DNA from: Pseudomonas paraglycinae
Lineage (GTDB): Bacteria; Pseudomonadota; Gammaproteobacteria; Pseudomonadales; Pseudomonadaceae
Assembly: GCF_021601625.1 (NCBI RefSeq)
Contig: NZ_BQHR01000018.1
Location: 1 to 64,000 of the forward strand
Direction of reading: 5' to 3'
Length of the DNA stretch: 64,000 nt
The position numbers were made by a program, and so were the translations under genes. The notes below the pieces were generated by a model. That model had not been told where the DNA came from and ran no database searches. It saw only the letters and a list, made by a program, of their open reading frames with translations. Shown here one piece after another: positions 8,890-17,988 of this stretch. Positions within the stretch are counted from its first letter, which is position 1. Each line of letters starts with the position of its first letter.

Positions 8890-10812
8890 ATGAACAGGAT
8901 CATCAACATCATCGGCGTCTGCCTGTTGGCAATGGTCGGCGCACTGCTCACGCTGAGCGAGATTGCCCTGGCGCAAACCGGCGCCGGGCAGGTGCTGACC
9001 CGCGACGGCGTGTCGATCACCTTCGATCTGAAGCCGCTGGCCAGCGACGGCCAGTTGCATGAGGGCGAGTTTGCCGACGTGCAGTTTCGCGTCACCGACG
9101 GCGCCTCCGGCCAGCCGTTGTCCGGTGTGGCGCCGGGGGCGTGGATCGATCCGCAAGCCGTCGCCGCCGACCAGGCCCAGGGCCGTGACCAGAGCTGCAA
9201 GTCGCGGGTCGGTACGTTCCTCAAATCCAACATCGGCGCGCGGCCGCTGCTTGATCTCAACAGCTATTTCCTGCTGGTGATGAATCGCGATGCCAGCGTT
9301 TCGGTGGTCGATCCGTCAGTGTCGGTGGGCGGCATCACCAGCACCTTGGCGCGGATCGAACTCAAGCAGTCGCCGATGGACTGGGTCACGCCCAGGGACA
9401 ACAAAAAGGTCTTCGTGTCGATGCCGAAGGCGGGGGAAGTGGCGGTGATCGACAGCGAGCAATTCAAAGTCATCGACTCGGTGGCCGCCGGCAGCCAACC
9501 GGTGCGGGTCGCGCTGCAACCGGACGAGCGCCTGCTGTGGGTCGGCAACAACGCGAGCAAGGCTGAACAGTCCGGGGTCACGGTGATCGACACCCAGAGC
9601 CTCAAACCGCTGAAACACCTGGCGACCGGGCGCGGCCACCATGAAATCACGTTCAGCAAGGACAGCCGTTTCGCCTTCGTCAGCAACCGCGACGACGGCA
9701 CCCTCAGCGTCATCGACGTCGCCAGCCTGAGCCTGGTGCAACAGGTCAAGACCGGTTCCAGTCCGTTGTCGGTGGCGTACTCACCGCTGTCCGGCGCGGT
9801 GTACGTGGCCGACGGCAAGGACGGCACCGTCACCGTGATCGACAGCAACAGCCGCGCCGTACGCCGGGTGATCAAGCTGCAACAGGGCCTCGGCCCGATG
9901 GGTTTCAGCGCCGACGGCCGTTTTGGCGTGGTGCTGAACACGGTGGAAAACCGCGCCACGGTGATCGACGCAGCCAACGATTCGGCGATCCATGATCTGG
10001 AGGTTTCAGCCGAACCCTATCAAGTGGTGTTCACCCAGGCCTATGCCTACGTGCGCGGACTGGCCTCGCCAAAAGTCACCATGATCAACCTGTCTTCGCT
10101 GGGCGAAGGGCGTCAGCCGATTACCCAGGGTTTCGAGGCCGGGCCGCAGCCGCCACGGCTGGCCGGCGATCTGCCGCTGGCATCGAGCCTCGCGGTATCG
10201 CGCGATGACAACGCGGTGTTCGTGGTCAACCCGGTGGACAACACCACCTATTTCTACGCCGAAGGCATGAACGCGCCGATGTCCGGTTACCCCAACCGCG
10301 GGCAGATCGCCCGCGCTGCGCTGGTGATCGACCGCAGCCTGCGCGAAGTGTCGCCAGGGCTCTACAGCGCCCGGGTCAAGCTGCCTGCGGCGGGGCGCTT
10401 CGACGTGGCGTTCCTGCTCAACCAGCCGAACATCATTCATTGCTTCAGCGCCCAGGTGGCGTCCGACGGCGCGCCGGAAAAACACCTGGGCGCGGCAAAA
10501 GTCGAGTTCCTGCTGGACAAGACCGCCGTGACCCTCAACGACCCTTACGTGGTGCGCTTTCGCATCGTCCAGGGCAAACAGAAGATCCAGCGCAGCGGCG
10601 TGACCGACGTGCAGTTGCGTTACTTCCTCGCGCCGACTTCCCGGCCCCGTGAAGTGGCCGCACGGGAAGTCGCCGACGGCGTGTACGAAGCACCGGTGAC
10701 GCTTGATCGCAGCGGCGCCTGGTACCTGCACGTGCGCGCGGCCTCGCTGGGCGCCGGTTTCGACGACAAGACATTTGCCAGTGTCCGGGTGCTGCCCGGC
10801 CAGACTCAGTGA
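8890..10812 (+). CDS. Exported YVTN-type beta-propeller protein
   Basis: A 640-residue protein starting at the ATG at 8890 (GGGGAGA ribosome site). A signal peptide ends near ALAQ. Residues about 110-470 carry repeated blades of the form TVIDTQSLKPLKHLATG and RDDGTLSVIDVASL, typical of YVTN/YncE or cytochrome-d1-like seven-bladed propellers. There is no CXXCH haem site. N- and C-terminal beta domains (about 30-110 and 480-640) flank the propeller. It sits between mnxG and two copper-chaperone genes, so a periplasmic binding or scaffold role in oxidase maturation is plausible, but no activity can be assigned from sequence. Confidence 0.75.
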   Translation: MNRIINIIGVCLLAMVGALLTLSEIALAQTGAGQVLTRDGVSITFDLKPLASDGQLHEGEFADVQFRVTDGASGQPLSGVAPGAWIDPQAVAADQAQGRDQSCKSRVGTFLKSNIGARPLLDLNSYFLLVMNRDASVSVVDPSVSVGGITSTLARIELKQSPMDWVTPRDNKKVFVSMPKAGEVAVIDSEQFKVIDSVAAGSQPVRVALQPDERLLWVGNNASKAEQSGVTVIDTQSLKPLKHLATGRGHHEITFSKDSRFAFVSNRDDGTLSVIDVASLSLVQQVKTGSSPLSVAYSPLSGAVYVADGKDGTVTVIDSNSRAVRRVIKLQQGLGPMGFSADGRFGVVLNTVENRATVIDAANDSAIHDLEVSAEPYQVVFTQAYAYVRGLASPKVTMINLSSLGEGRQPITQGFEAGPQPPRLAGDLPLASSLAVSRDDNAVFVVNPVDNTTYFYAEGMNAPMSGYPNRGQIARAALVIDRSLREVSPGLYSARVKLPAAGRFDVAFLLNQPNIIHCFSAQVASDGAPEKHLGAAKVEFLLDKTAVTLNDPYVVRFRIVQGKQKIQRSGVTDVQLRYFLAPTSRPREVAAREVADGVYEAPVTLDRSGAWYLHVRAASLGAGFDDKTFASVRVLPGQTQ

Positions 10813-10825
10813 CGAGGAAACGACC

Positions 10826-11476
10826 ATGAACCGATTTGCATCCCGTGGCCTGCTGACCCTGTGCCTGTTGGCCGTCGGTATCCAGCAGGCCAGCGCCCAC
10901 TCGGCGGACGAGCATGCCGGCCACACCGCACCGGCCGCCAACAGCCAGGAACACGCCCAGGTCAAGTTCGCCGACGTGCCGCTGCTCGACCAGAACGGCA
11001 AGACTGTGCACCTGGAACAGGATCTGGTGCACAACAAAATCGTCGTCATGAGTTTCATCTACACCAGCTGCACGACGGTGTGCCCGGTGGTCTCGTCGAT
11101 CATGGGCAAGGTGCAGAAACAGCTCGGTGCCCGGGTTGGCACCGAGGTGCAACTGGTGTCGATCAGCATCGACCCGCAGCGCGACGACCCGAAACGTCTG
11201 CAGGATTACGCCCGCACCTTCCAGAAAGGCCCGGGCTGGAGCTGGCTCACCGGTTCGCCGCAATCGATCACCGCCACCCTCAAGGGCCTCGGCAGTTTCA
11301 GCGGCGACTTCAAGAATCATCAGCCACTGATCCTCGTTGGTGACGGCAACAGTCGCCACTGGACGCGTTATTACGGCTTCACCGATCCGGCATTGCTGGC
11401 CAAGGAAGTCGAGAAACTCAGCGGCCTGCGCACCCACGCCAAACACACCGCGATTGCCATGGAGCAACAACCATGA
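10826..11476 (+). CDS. SCO1/SenC-type copper chaperone
   Basis: A 216-residue thioredoxin-fold protein of the SCO1/SenC family, which delivers or reduces copper sites of oxidases. The start ATG at 10826 has GAGGAAA upstream. A signal peptide ends near ASA, followed by a histidine-rich stretch (HSADEHAGHT). The copper-binding pair is CTTVC at about 80, with the partner histidine in KNHQPLILV at about 164. It follows the propeller gene by 13 bases and overlaps the next SCO1 gene by 4, so the two are co-translated. The likely client is MnxG. Confidence 0.85.
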   Translation: MNRFASRGLLTLCLLAVGIQQASAHSADEHAGHTAPAANSQEHAQVKFADVPLLDQNGKTVHLEQDLVHNKIVVMSFIYTSCTTVCPVVSSIMGKVQKQLGARVGTEVQLVSISIDPQRDDPKRLQDYARTFQKGPGWSWLTGSPQSITATLKGLGSFSGDFKNHQPLILVGDGNSRHWTRYYGFTDPALLAKEVEKLSGLRTHAKHTAIAMEQQP

Positions 11477-12099
11477 GAACCCTGGACTGGCTTACCCTGA
11501 CAGTGTGTTTCTGGATTTTCAGCGCCATGGCCCTGGCTCACGAAGGCCACGAACAGCCCACACCGGCAACGGCCAGCGCTGCGCCCGCACCGGCCAAAGG
11601 CACCCACGACGCGAAAACCTGGTTCACCGACACGCCGCTGCTGGATCAGAACGGCGACGTCCAGCGTTTCTACAGCGATGCACTGCACAACCGCGTGGTG
11701 CTGCTCAACGTGATTTTCACCAGTTGCAATGACGCCTGCCCGCTGATCACCCGCAAGCTCAAGGAAGTCCGCGAGCTGCTGGGCGACAAGGCCGACGGCA
11801 TCACCTTCATTTCCCTTACCAGTGATCCGCTGCGCGATACGCCGGCGGTGCTCAAGGCTTACACCTTGAAGCAGGGCGCCGATGACCCTCACTGGCTTTT
11901 CCTCACCGGCGACAAGGCGCAGATGGACCTGGTGCTGGGCCGCATCGGTCAGATCGTGCCGACGCCCGAGCAGCACTCGACCCAGTTGATCGTCGGCGAT
12001 GTGGCCAACAAACGCTGGAGCAAAATCCGTCCCGATGCCCCGGCCGCCGCCATTGCCCAGCGCTTGCAGCTGCTGACAATGCCCGTGGCCGGCCGCTGA
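11473..12099 (+). CDS. SCO1/SenC-type copper chaperone, second copy
   Basis: A 208-residue SCO1-family protein with signal peptide, a HEGHE stretch after it, the CXXXC motif TSCNDACP at about 83 and the third ligand histidine in EQHSTQLIV at about 168. It overlaps the previous SCO1 gene by 4 bases. The two are clearly diverged, so a division of labour (copper transfer and disulfide reduction) is more likely than a recent duplication. A third SCO1 domain is encoded next to mcoA at 36.7 kb. Confidence 0.85.
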   Translation: MRTLDWLTLTVCFWIFSAMALAHEGHEQPTPATASAAPAPAKGTHDAKTWFTDTPLLDQNGDVQRFYSDALHNRVVLLNVIFTSCNDACPLITRKLKEVRELLGDKADGITFISLTSDPLRDTPAVLKAYTLKQGADDPHWLFLTGDKAQMDLVLGRIGQIVPTPEQHSTQLIVGDVANKRWSKIRPDAPAAAIAQRLQLLTMPVAGR

Positions 12100-12108
12100 G
12101 TCCGCGCC

Positions 12109-13659
12109 ATGAACCTCGGCCGCGTCCTCGCCCTGATCCTGCTCGCTGGCGTCAGCCTCGGCGCAGCCGCGTTGCAGCTGACCGATGAGGAAAACGCCGG
12201 CAAGCGCCTGTACCGCGAAGGCCTGTCCGCCAGCGGCGAGCCGATCATGGCGCGGGTCGGCGCGGCGGATGTGTTGCTGCCGGCCACCAGCCTGCCGTGC
12301 GCCAACTGCCACGGCGCCGATGGTCTGGGCCGACCCGAAGGCGGGGTGCGCCCGCCGCAGCTCAACTGGTCGCGACTGACCAGCATCCACGGTCAGCAAC
12401 AGATCAATGGCCGCAACTACCCGGCCTACACCGACAGCAGTCTGGCGCGGGTGATCCAGCAGGGCCGCGACCCCGGCAACAATCGCCTCGACCCGAGCAT
12501 GCCGCGCTTCCTGTTGTCGATGAAGGATCAGCGCAATCTCACGGCTTACCTCAAACGCCTGGCCGATGACCGCGATCCGGGGCTCGATGACCAGACCTTG
12601 CATTTGGGCACCTTGCTGCCCAGCCAGGGGCCACTGGCCGAGGAGGGCGCTACCATCGCGGCGGTGCTCAACGGCAGCGTTGCGCGGATCAATCAGGCCG
12701 GCGGCATTCACGGTCGGCAGTTGCGCCTGACCGTGGCCGATCCCGGCCCGGATCGCGCCAGCGCCGAACAGGCCCTGCAACGGCTGATCGAGGAAGAGCA
12801 AGTCTTTGCCCTGATTGCACCGCTGGCCCCGGCGCTGGACAGCGAACTGGCGCCTCGTCTGGAGCAGTCCGGCGTGCCGCTGATCGGGGCCCTGTCGTTG
12901 CTCGGCCCGGTGCAGGCCAGCCCACAGATTTTCGAGCCGCTGCCGGGCCTGCGCGAGCAACTGATCGCGCTGGCCGATTACGCCACCGCCAGTTTGCGAG
13001 TGCTGCAAGGGCCGACGCTGATTGCCTATCCCGATGACCCGGCCCAGGTGCTGGCGGCGCAGACCCTTGGCCGCTATCTGCAGGAACACGGCTGGGAAAA
13101 AGTCCATCTGCAGGCCTACGACCCGGCGGCGGACAGCTTGCCGCTGGGCTCACGCTCGGTGTTTTACCTGGGCAGCGGCGGAGGTTTCAGTCGGCTGGCG
13201 GCCGGATTGCAGAATGCCGGGCAGGTGCCGTACCTGTTTGCCGCATCGAGCCAGGTGGCGGGGGATTTGCTGCAAGTGCCGGAGGGTTTTTCCCGGCGGG
13301 TGTTTCTGGCGTATCCGTTCGTGCCCAGCGACTGGACCCAGGCCGGGCGCATGGCGCTGACGCTGTTGCGCGAGCATCAAGGCCTCGGCGCCCAGCACGC
13401 GGTGCTGCAAGTCGGCGCCTACGCCTCGATGCTGTTGTTCAGCGAAGGCATGAAGCAGGCCGGCCGCGACGCCAGCCGCGAAAAACTGGTGGCGGCCCTC
13501 GAAGGCCTGCACGACTTCGACACCGGCCTGACCCCGCGCCTGAGCTTCGGCCCCGGCCGACGATTGGGCCTGAGCGGGGCGCACGTGGTCACCGTTGACT
13601 TGCCCGACCAGCGTTTTTATCTGGTCGCTCCCTACAAACCGATTATTGCCACGCCCTGA
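12109..13659 (+). CDS. Cytochrome c fused to a periplasmic binding protein
   Basis: A 516-residue exported protein with two parts. Residues about 20-155 form a c-type cytochrome domain with the haem site CANCH at about 64 and candidate axial methionines (for example DPSMPRF). Residues about 165-510 resemble the periplasmic ligand-binding fold of branched-chain amino-acid (LivJ-like) receptors: LHLGTLLPSQGPLAEEG, INQAGGIHGRQL, then the second lobe. There is no transporter beside it. The cytochrome could receive electrons from Mn oxidation, and the binding domain could sense or dock a partner; both are inference. Confidence 0.78.
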   Translation: MNLGRVLALILLAGVSLGAAALQLTDEENAGKRLYREGLSASGEPIMARVGAADVLLPATSLPCANCHGADGLGRPEGGVRPPQLNWSRLTSIHGQQQINGRNYPAYTDSSLARVIQQGRDPGNNRLDPSMPRFLLSMKDQRNLTAYLKRLADDRDPGLDDQTLHLGTLLPSQGPLAEEGATIAAVLNGSVARINQAGGIHGRQLRLTVADPGPDRASAEQALQRLIEEEQVFALIAPLAPALDSELAPRLEQSGVPLIGALSLLGPVQASPQIFEPLPGLREQLIALADYATASLRVLQGPTLIAYPDDPAQVLAAQTLGRYLQEHGWEKVHLQAYDPAADSLPLGSRSVFYLGSGGGFSRLAAGLQNAGQVPYLFAASSQVAGDLLQVPEGFSRRVFLAYPFVPSDWTQAGRMALTLLREHQGLGAQHAVLQVGAYASMLLFSEGMKQAGRDASREKLVAALEGLHDFDTGLTPRLSFGPGRRLGLSGAHVVTVDLPDQRFYLVAPYKPIIATP

Positions 13660-13674
13660 CCGGAGGCCCTGATC

Positions 13675-14628
13675 ATGAAGCTCAAAACCCTGTGTTGGCT
13701 GCTGACAGGCTGGTTGTCGGTGGGAATGGCGAACAATGAGCCGGTGGCCGCCCGGGTCAACGGCGAGGCTATTTCCGAGTTTCGCCTGGAACGTTTTTTC
13801 GCCGAGTACCTGGAAGATCAGGGCCGCGCCGTGGCGAGCATCCGCAACCCCAAGGCCTATAAACAATTGCGTCAGGCCGCGCTGGACACGCTGATCGACA
13901 AGGAACTGCTCTGGCAGGAATCGCGCAAGCGCGGGGTGAAGATCGATGAGCAAGCCGTGCGCGAACAGGTCGAACAGACCCGCACCGCCATCGGCGGCAC
14001 CGATAAATTCCTCCAGCGTTTGCAGGACGCCGGTTTCGATGAGGCCTCGTTCACCGAGTACACCCATCGCGAACTGGCGGCGCAGCGGATGTTCGCCGTA
14101 CTGACCCAAGTCCAGGCCCCGGACGAGCAGACCGTGCGGGCTTTCTTCAACGAACACCGCGCCGAAATGGGCGCACCGGAGCAGGTCCAGGCCCGGCACA
14201 TTCTGATCAAGGTTGCCGGCGATGCCGATGCCGCCACGGTTGAAGCGGCACGACTACGCTTGATGCAGATGCGTGCCGCTATCGCAGGGGGGCAAACCTT
14301 TGCTAGCGTCGCGCAATCGGGATCGGAAGATGTCACCGCCAGCCAGGGCGGGGACCTGGGGTATTTCGCCCGTGGGCAGATGGTGCCGGCCTTCGAAACG
14401 GCAGCGTTTGCCCTCAAGCCTGGTGAAGTCAGCGAAGCGGTGCGCACACCGTTCGGCTGGCATTTGATCTTTGTCGAGAACCACAAGGAGGCGGCCGATG
14501 TCCCAGAGGAGCAAGGGCTGGAAACAGTCAGGGCGTACCTCGCCCGACAGCAACAGACCCAGGCTCGTCGTCAGGTGCTCGCGCAATTACGGGCAGAGAA
14601 CAGGATCGAACGAATTGACGACGACTGA
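13675..14628 (+). CDS. PpiC/SurA-type peptidyl-prolyl isomerase
   Basis: A 317-residue periplasmic chaperone. An N-terminal signal is followed by a SurA-like segment (VAARVNGEAISEFRLERFF) and a coil-rich helical domain. The parvulin domain at about 165-265 has QARHILIKV, GGDLGYFARGQMVPAF and TPFGWHLIFV, the standard PpiC signature. These proteins help fold exported proteins. As the last gene before the secretion operon it is likely dedicated to folding MnxG or other exported products. The gene is preceded by GGAGG. The following 236 bases hold regulatory elements. Confidence 0.88.
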   Translation: MKLKTLCWLLTGWLSVGMANNEPVAARVNGEAISEFRLERFFAEYLEDQGRAVASIRNPKAYKQLRQAALDTLIDKELLWQESRKRGVKIDEQAVREQVEQTRTAIGGTDKFLQRLQDAGFDEASFTEYTHRELAAQRMFAVLTQVQAPDEQTVRAFFNEHRAEMGAPEQVQARHILIKVAGDADAATVEAARLRLMQMRAAIAGGQTFASVAQSGSEDVTASQGGDLGYFARGQMVPAFETAAFALKPGEVSEAVRTPFGWHLIFVENHKEAADVPEEQGLETVRAYLARQQQTQARRQVLAQLRAENRIERIDDD

Positions 14629-14633
14629 AGGTT

Positions 14634-14694
14634 CCCCCCCAATAGTGGGGAATGGCTTCGATGCCCATTCAGGTGCTTCCCCGTTTCTGGGGAA
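14634..14694. promoter_or_regulatory. Paired CCCC-N6-GGGG enhancer sites before the secretion operon
   Basis: Two sites with identical spacing: CCCCAATAGTGGGGAA (14637-14652) and TTCCCCGTTTCTGGGGAA (14677-14694), the second a perfect palindrome in its six outer bases. Their centres are 42 bases apart, four helical turns, so they face the same side of DNA. They sit about 100-155 bases upstream of the predicted sigma-54 start. MnxR is the candidate binder, by inference. Confidence 0.6.
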
Positions 14695-14767
14695 CGGGGT
14701 ACCGGGACGAGCGGGCATTTCCATTCAATTCAAGGACATGAAGACAAAAAATTACCGGCATTCAGCC

Positions 14768-14783
14768 TGGCATGAAGTGTGCG
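14768..14783 (+). promoter_or_regulatory. Sigma-54 promoter of the receiver/T2SS/curli operon
   Basis: TGGCATGAAGTGTGCG has GG at 14769-14770 and GC at 14781-14782 with the required 10-base spacing and TGGCA conserved. The predicted start near 14794 gives a leader of about 70 bases before the receiver gene. No strong sigma-70 promoter was evident here. Confidence 0.7.
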
Positions 14784-14864
14784 TTACCTCTTGTGAGGCG
14801 CACTCCAGCAGGTTCGGGTCATTGAATTTCAATTGCCGGCACTTGAGGTTTCAGGGAGTCCACC

Positions 14865-15398
14865 TTGGTTAACAAAGTACTGGTTGTCGAAGACGAACAG
14901 CTGCTTGCACAGAACCTTCAGGATTATCTGTCGGCGCAAGGGCTGGAAGTCCGGATTGCACATGACGGCGCAGAGGGAATCGGCCAGGCCGAGACTTTCG
15001 CCCCCGACGTGCTGGTGTTCGATTACCGCTTGCCCGATATGGAAGGGTTCGAGGTGCTCGACGCGGTCCGCCAGAACAGGACGTGTCATTTCGTGCTGAT
15101 AACGGGTCACCCGACCGCTGAAGTCTGTGAGCGGGCGCGGCAACTGGGGGTCAGTCACATCCTGTTCAAACCGTTTCCTTTGGCGGAACTTGCCCGAGCT
15201 GTCTGCGACCTTCTGGGGATCCAGCGCGAAGCGAAACCCGGTGCGAGCCCATCCGAAGGCTTTGTCGAACGACGCCAGAGCAGGACCGAGAGCTTCCCGT
15301 TGCAGTTGTACGATGGCAGTTGGGTGCTGGCGGACCGCCGACGAAACCGGTCGGAGGTCATGGCACCGGACGACGATCAAATGCTCACCGGGGAGTAA
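14865..15398 (+). CDS. Stand-alone response-regulator receiver protein
   Basis: A 177-residue protein starting with TTG at 14865 behind GGGAG. Residues 1-122 are a CheY-like receiver: acidic pair at 10-11, phospho-acceptor D53 in VFDYRLPD, T/S in LITGHP and the conserved lysine in LFKPFP. The last 55 residues (rich in R, S, D) show no DNA-binding or enzyme domain. It begins the secretion operon, directly before the ATPase gene, so it may control secretion-motor activity or act as a phosphate sink for the MnxS kinases. Neither role can be shown from sequence. Confidence 0.82.
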   Translation: MVNKVLVVEDEQLLAQNLQDYLSAQGLEVRIAHDGAEGIGQAETFAPDVLVFDYRLPDMEGFEVLDAVRQNRTCHFVLITGHPTAEVCERARQLGVSHILFKPFPLAELARAVCDLLGIQREAKPGASPSEGFVERRQSRTESFPLQLYDGSWVLADRRRNRSEVMAPDDDQMLTGE

Positions 15399-15481
15399 TG
15401 GCGCGATAGACGTTCCGGCACTCGCCGAATTCGCCTCCCGCGCCGTCAGGGCCTCAAGCCCCGGGTGTTGGAGAGCAAGCC

Positions 15482-17203
15482 ATGGATCGTCTGTCCGTTG
15501 TCGTCGAACCGCTGTCGGTCAATCCTCCACAGGAGGCACAGACCCCGCCACGCTTTTCCAGTGAGCAACTGGCCCAGGCTCGGGCACGGGCCAGCACTTC
15601 CGGAGAACGGGTGCTCGATGCACTGGCCGTGCTCTGTGAACTGGCGCCGATGCCGTTCATTGCCAGCCTCGGCGCCACCCTGCATTACCCGGTGCTCGAC
15701 ACCGACACGCTGTTTCTGGCGAGCCCGGTGTTCGACCGGGTCACCCTCGCGCAATGCCTCAAACGTGAATTCATCCTGCTGCGCCACAACGACGAAGTCA
15801 TCGGCGTGTTCGCCGACCCCTTCGACACCGCGCGCCTGGCCTGGATCGACGAATGCCTGCACGGCGCGCCGCTGTACCTGGTGCACGCCGACGACCTCAA
15901 GGCCTATCTGGCCCGCCACGAAGAAAGCTTCCACGCCGTCGAATCGCTCAACGCCCAGGCCGACGCCGGCAGCGAGACCGACACCCTGCAAAGCCTGTCG
16001 CTGACCAGCATCAGCGAAGACTCGAGCGTGGTGGTGAAACTGGTCAACTCGACCCTGTACGACGCGCTGAAAATGCACGCCAGCGACATCCACCTCGGCA
16101 CCACCGGCCAGGGCCTGGTGATCAAGTACCGGATCGACGGCGTGCTGAACAACATCGGCAAGATCCAGGGCAGCGAGTTCGCCGAGCAGGTGATTTCGCG
16201 GGTCAAGGTCATGGCCGAGCTGGACATCGGCGAAAAACGCGTGCCCCAGGACGGTCGCTTCAAGATCGGCATCAGCGGCCGGCAGATCGACTTCCGGGTG
16301 TCGATCATGCCGAGCATCTTCGGCGAAGACGCGGTGCTGCGGGTGCTGGACAAACAGGACCTGGCCGACAAGGTCTGCGGCGTGCAACTGCAAGCGCTGG
16401 GCTTTGAAGACGAAACCCTGCGCCAGTTGCGTCGCCTCGCCGCCGAACCCTACGGCATGGTGCTGGTGACCGGCCCCACCGGCAGCGGCAAGACCACCAC
16501 GCTGTACGCGATGATCACCGAGATCAACCACGGCGTGGACAAGATCATCACCATCGAAGACCCGGTGGAATATCAGCTGCCCGGCGTGCTGCAAATCCCG
16601 GTCAACGAGAAAAAAGGCCTAACCTTCGCCCGTGGCTTGCGCTCGATCCTGCGCCACGACCCGGACAAGATCATGGTCGGCGAAATCCGCGACCCGGACA
16701 CCGCGCAGATCGCCGTGCAATCGGCGCTCACCGGTCACCTGGTGTTCACCACCATCCACGCCAACAACGTGTTCGACGTGATCGGTCGTTTTACCCAAAT
16801 GGAAATCGACCCCTACAGCCTGGTCTCGGCGCTCAACGCGATTCTTGCCCAGCGTCTGATCCGGCTGGTGTGCAGCAGTTGCAGCACGCCGGTCAACCCG
16901 AGCGATGAAGAGCTGCGCGCTTCGGGCCTCGATCCACAGAAAGTCGATCACTACCACTTCGTCCACGGCAAGGGCTGCGGCCACTGCCGGGGCAGCGGCT
17001 ATCGCGGCCGCACGGCGATTGCCGAGCTGCTGCACCTGGACGACGAACTGCGGCAAATGATCGTCGAGCGCCAACCCATCACCCAGATCAAAGCCCTGGC
17101 CTGCGCCCGTGGTTTGCGCCTGTTGCGCGAATCGGCGCTGGAGCTGGTGGAGCACGGTCGGACCACGCTGGAGGAGATCAATCGTGTCACTTTTATCGCG
17201 TGA
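15482..17203 (+). CDS. gspE: Type II secretion/type IV pilus ATPase GspE
   Basis: A 573-residue GspE/PilB-family hexameric ATPase. An N-terminal domain (about 1-180) precedes the ATPase core with Walker A GPTGSGKTTT at about 331, Asp box TIEDPVEYQ, Walker B ILRHDPDKIMVGEIRD and His box TGHLVFTTIHANN. A four-cysteine zinc site (CSSCS and CGHC) lies near 465-505. It powers pseudopilus assembly with GspF (encoded at 0.2-1.4 kb). The start follows GGAGAG. Its 3' end overlaps the next gene by 20 bases. Confidence 0.93.
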   Translation: MDRLSVVVEPLSVNPPQEAQTPPRFSSEQLAQARARASTSGERVLDALAVLCELAPMPFIASLGATLHYPVLDTDTLFLASPVFDRVTLAQCLKREFILLRHNDEVIGVFADPFDTARLAWIDECLHGAPLYLVHADDLKAYLARHEESFHAVESLNAQADAGSETDTLQSLSLTSISEDSSVVVKLVNSTLYDALKMHASDIHLGTTGQGLVIKYRIDGVLNNIGKIQGSEFAEQVISRVKVMAELDIGEKRVPQDGRFKIGISGRQIDFRVSIMPSIFGEDAVLRVLDKQDLADKVCGVQLQALGFEDETLRQLRRLAAEPYGMVLVTGPTGSGKTTTLYAMITEINHGVDKIITIEDPVEYQLPGVLQIPVNEKKGLTFARGLRSILRHDPDKIMVGEIRDPDTAQIAVQSALTGHLVFTTIHANNVFDVIGRFTQMEIDPYSLVSALNAILAQRLIRLVCSSCSTPVNPSDEELRASGLDPQKVDHYHFVHGKGCGHCRGSGYRGRTAIAELLHLDDELRQMIVERQPITQIKALACARGLRLLRESALELVEHGRTTLEEINRVTFIA

Positions 17204-17987
17204 TCAATTTATCGCCGTGCTCGGCGCCAGCGGTGTCGGCCTCGGCCAGCGCCGGGGCAGCGACACCCTGTGGCTGGGCAGCGTCGGCTACATCGACGAA
17301 GGCTTCCAGAGCTACGCGGTGGCGCTGGACACCCTCGACCGTCTGCTCGGCGAACACACCCGCACCGGTGCCGAGCTGAGCGTGGTGATCTCCGGCCACT
17401 TCAGCCGCTTCTGCCTGGTGCCGTGGAGCGAGCAGATCAGCAGCCCTGACGAACTGCGCGGCTTCGCCCAACTGTGCTTCGAAGACCTGTTCGGCGCCCC
17501 GACCCAACCGTGGAGTCTGGTGCTGTCGGCCGAGCCGGCCGGGCATGACCGGATCGCCAGTGCTTTGCCGCAGGATTTGCTGGCACGCCTGCGCACGCTG
17601 GTAAGCGGTCGCGGTCTGCGCCTGCGTTCGGTGCAGCCGTACATGATGACTGCGTTCAACCGCTTCGACAAAAGCCTCGATGCCGGCGACTTCCTGTTCA
17701 TCGTCGCCGAACCGCAACGCAGCGTGTTGCTGCTGGCAAGGGAAGGGCGCTGGTCGTCGGTGCGTTCGGTGGGCGGCAGCGACAGCGATGCGGCACTCAG
17801 CGCGTTGATCGGTCGCGAACGGCAACTGCAAGCCTCCACCAGCGAACGCGCCTTCAACGTTTATCTGCACGCCCCGGCGCGCCTCGATGCGCAACCGGAG
17901 GTGGCGGGGGTGCACCTGCGCACCCTCGAAGACAACTCGATGACCGTGCGTGACGCCTTGTACGTCATGTCCCGGGCGGTGGCCTGA
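17184..17987 (+). CDS. PilM/GspL-like cytoplasmic actin-fold protein
   Basis: A 267-residue protein. The start is GTG at 17184 inside the end of gspE, with a perfect GGAGGAG ribosome site; the ATG further upstream at 17109 has none. There is no signal or membrane helix. Size, position and weak pattern resemble PilM, or the cytoplasmic part of GspL, which binds GspE and the PilN-like protein encoded next. In canonical T2SS GspL is one protein; here it seems split into PilM- and PilN-like parts as in type IV pili and MSHA systems. The family is assigned mainly by position. Confidence 0.65.
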   Translation: MSLLSRDQFIAVLGASGVGLGQRRGSDTLWLGSVGYIDEGFQSYAVALDTLDRLLGEHTRTGAELSVVISGHFSRFCLVPWSEQISSPDELRGFAQLCFEDLFGAPTQPWSLVLSAEPAGHDRIASALPQDLLARLRTLVSGRGLRLRSVQPYMMTAFNRFDKSLDAGDFLFIVAEPQRSVLLLAREGRWSSVRSVGGSDSDAALSALIGRERQLQASTSERAFNVYLHAPARLDAQPEVAGVHLRTLEDNSMTVRDALYVMSRAVA

Positions 17988-17988
17988 C

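Noticed and set aside
4848-9260. A 1470-codon open frame on the minus strand opposite mnxG
   Set aside because: It is antisense to a gene with clear multicopper motifs, has long arginine/histidine-rich low-sense sequence, and no family pattern. High GC and codon bias keep this frame open.
11371-13107. A 578-codon minus-strand frame
   Set aside because: It overlaps two well-supported genes (SCO1 and the cytochrome fusion) and shows no domain. It is a GC-driven shadow.
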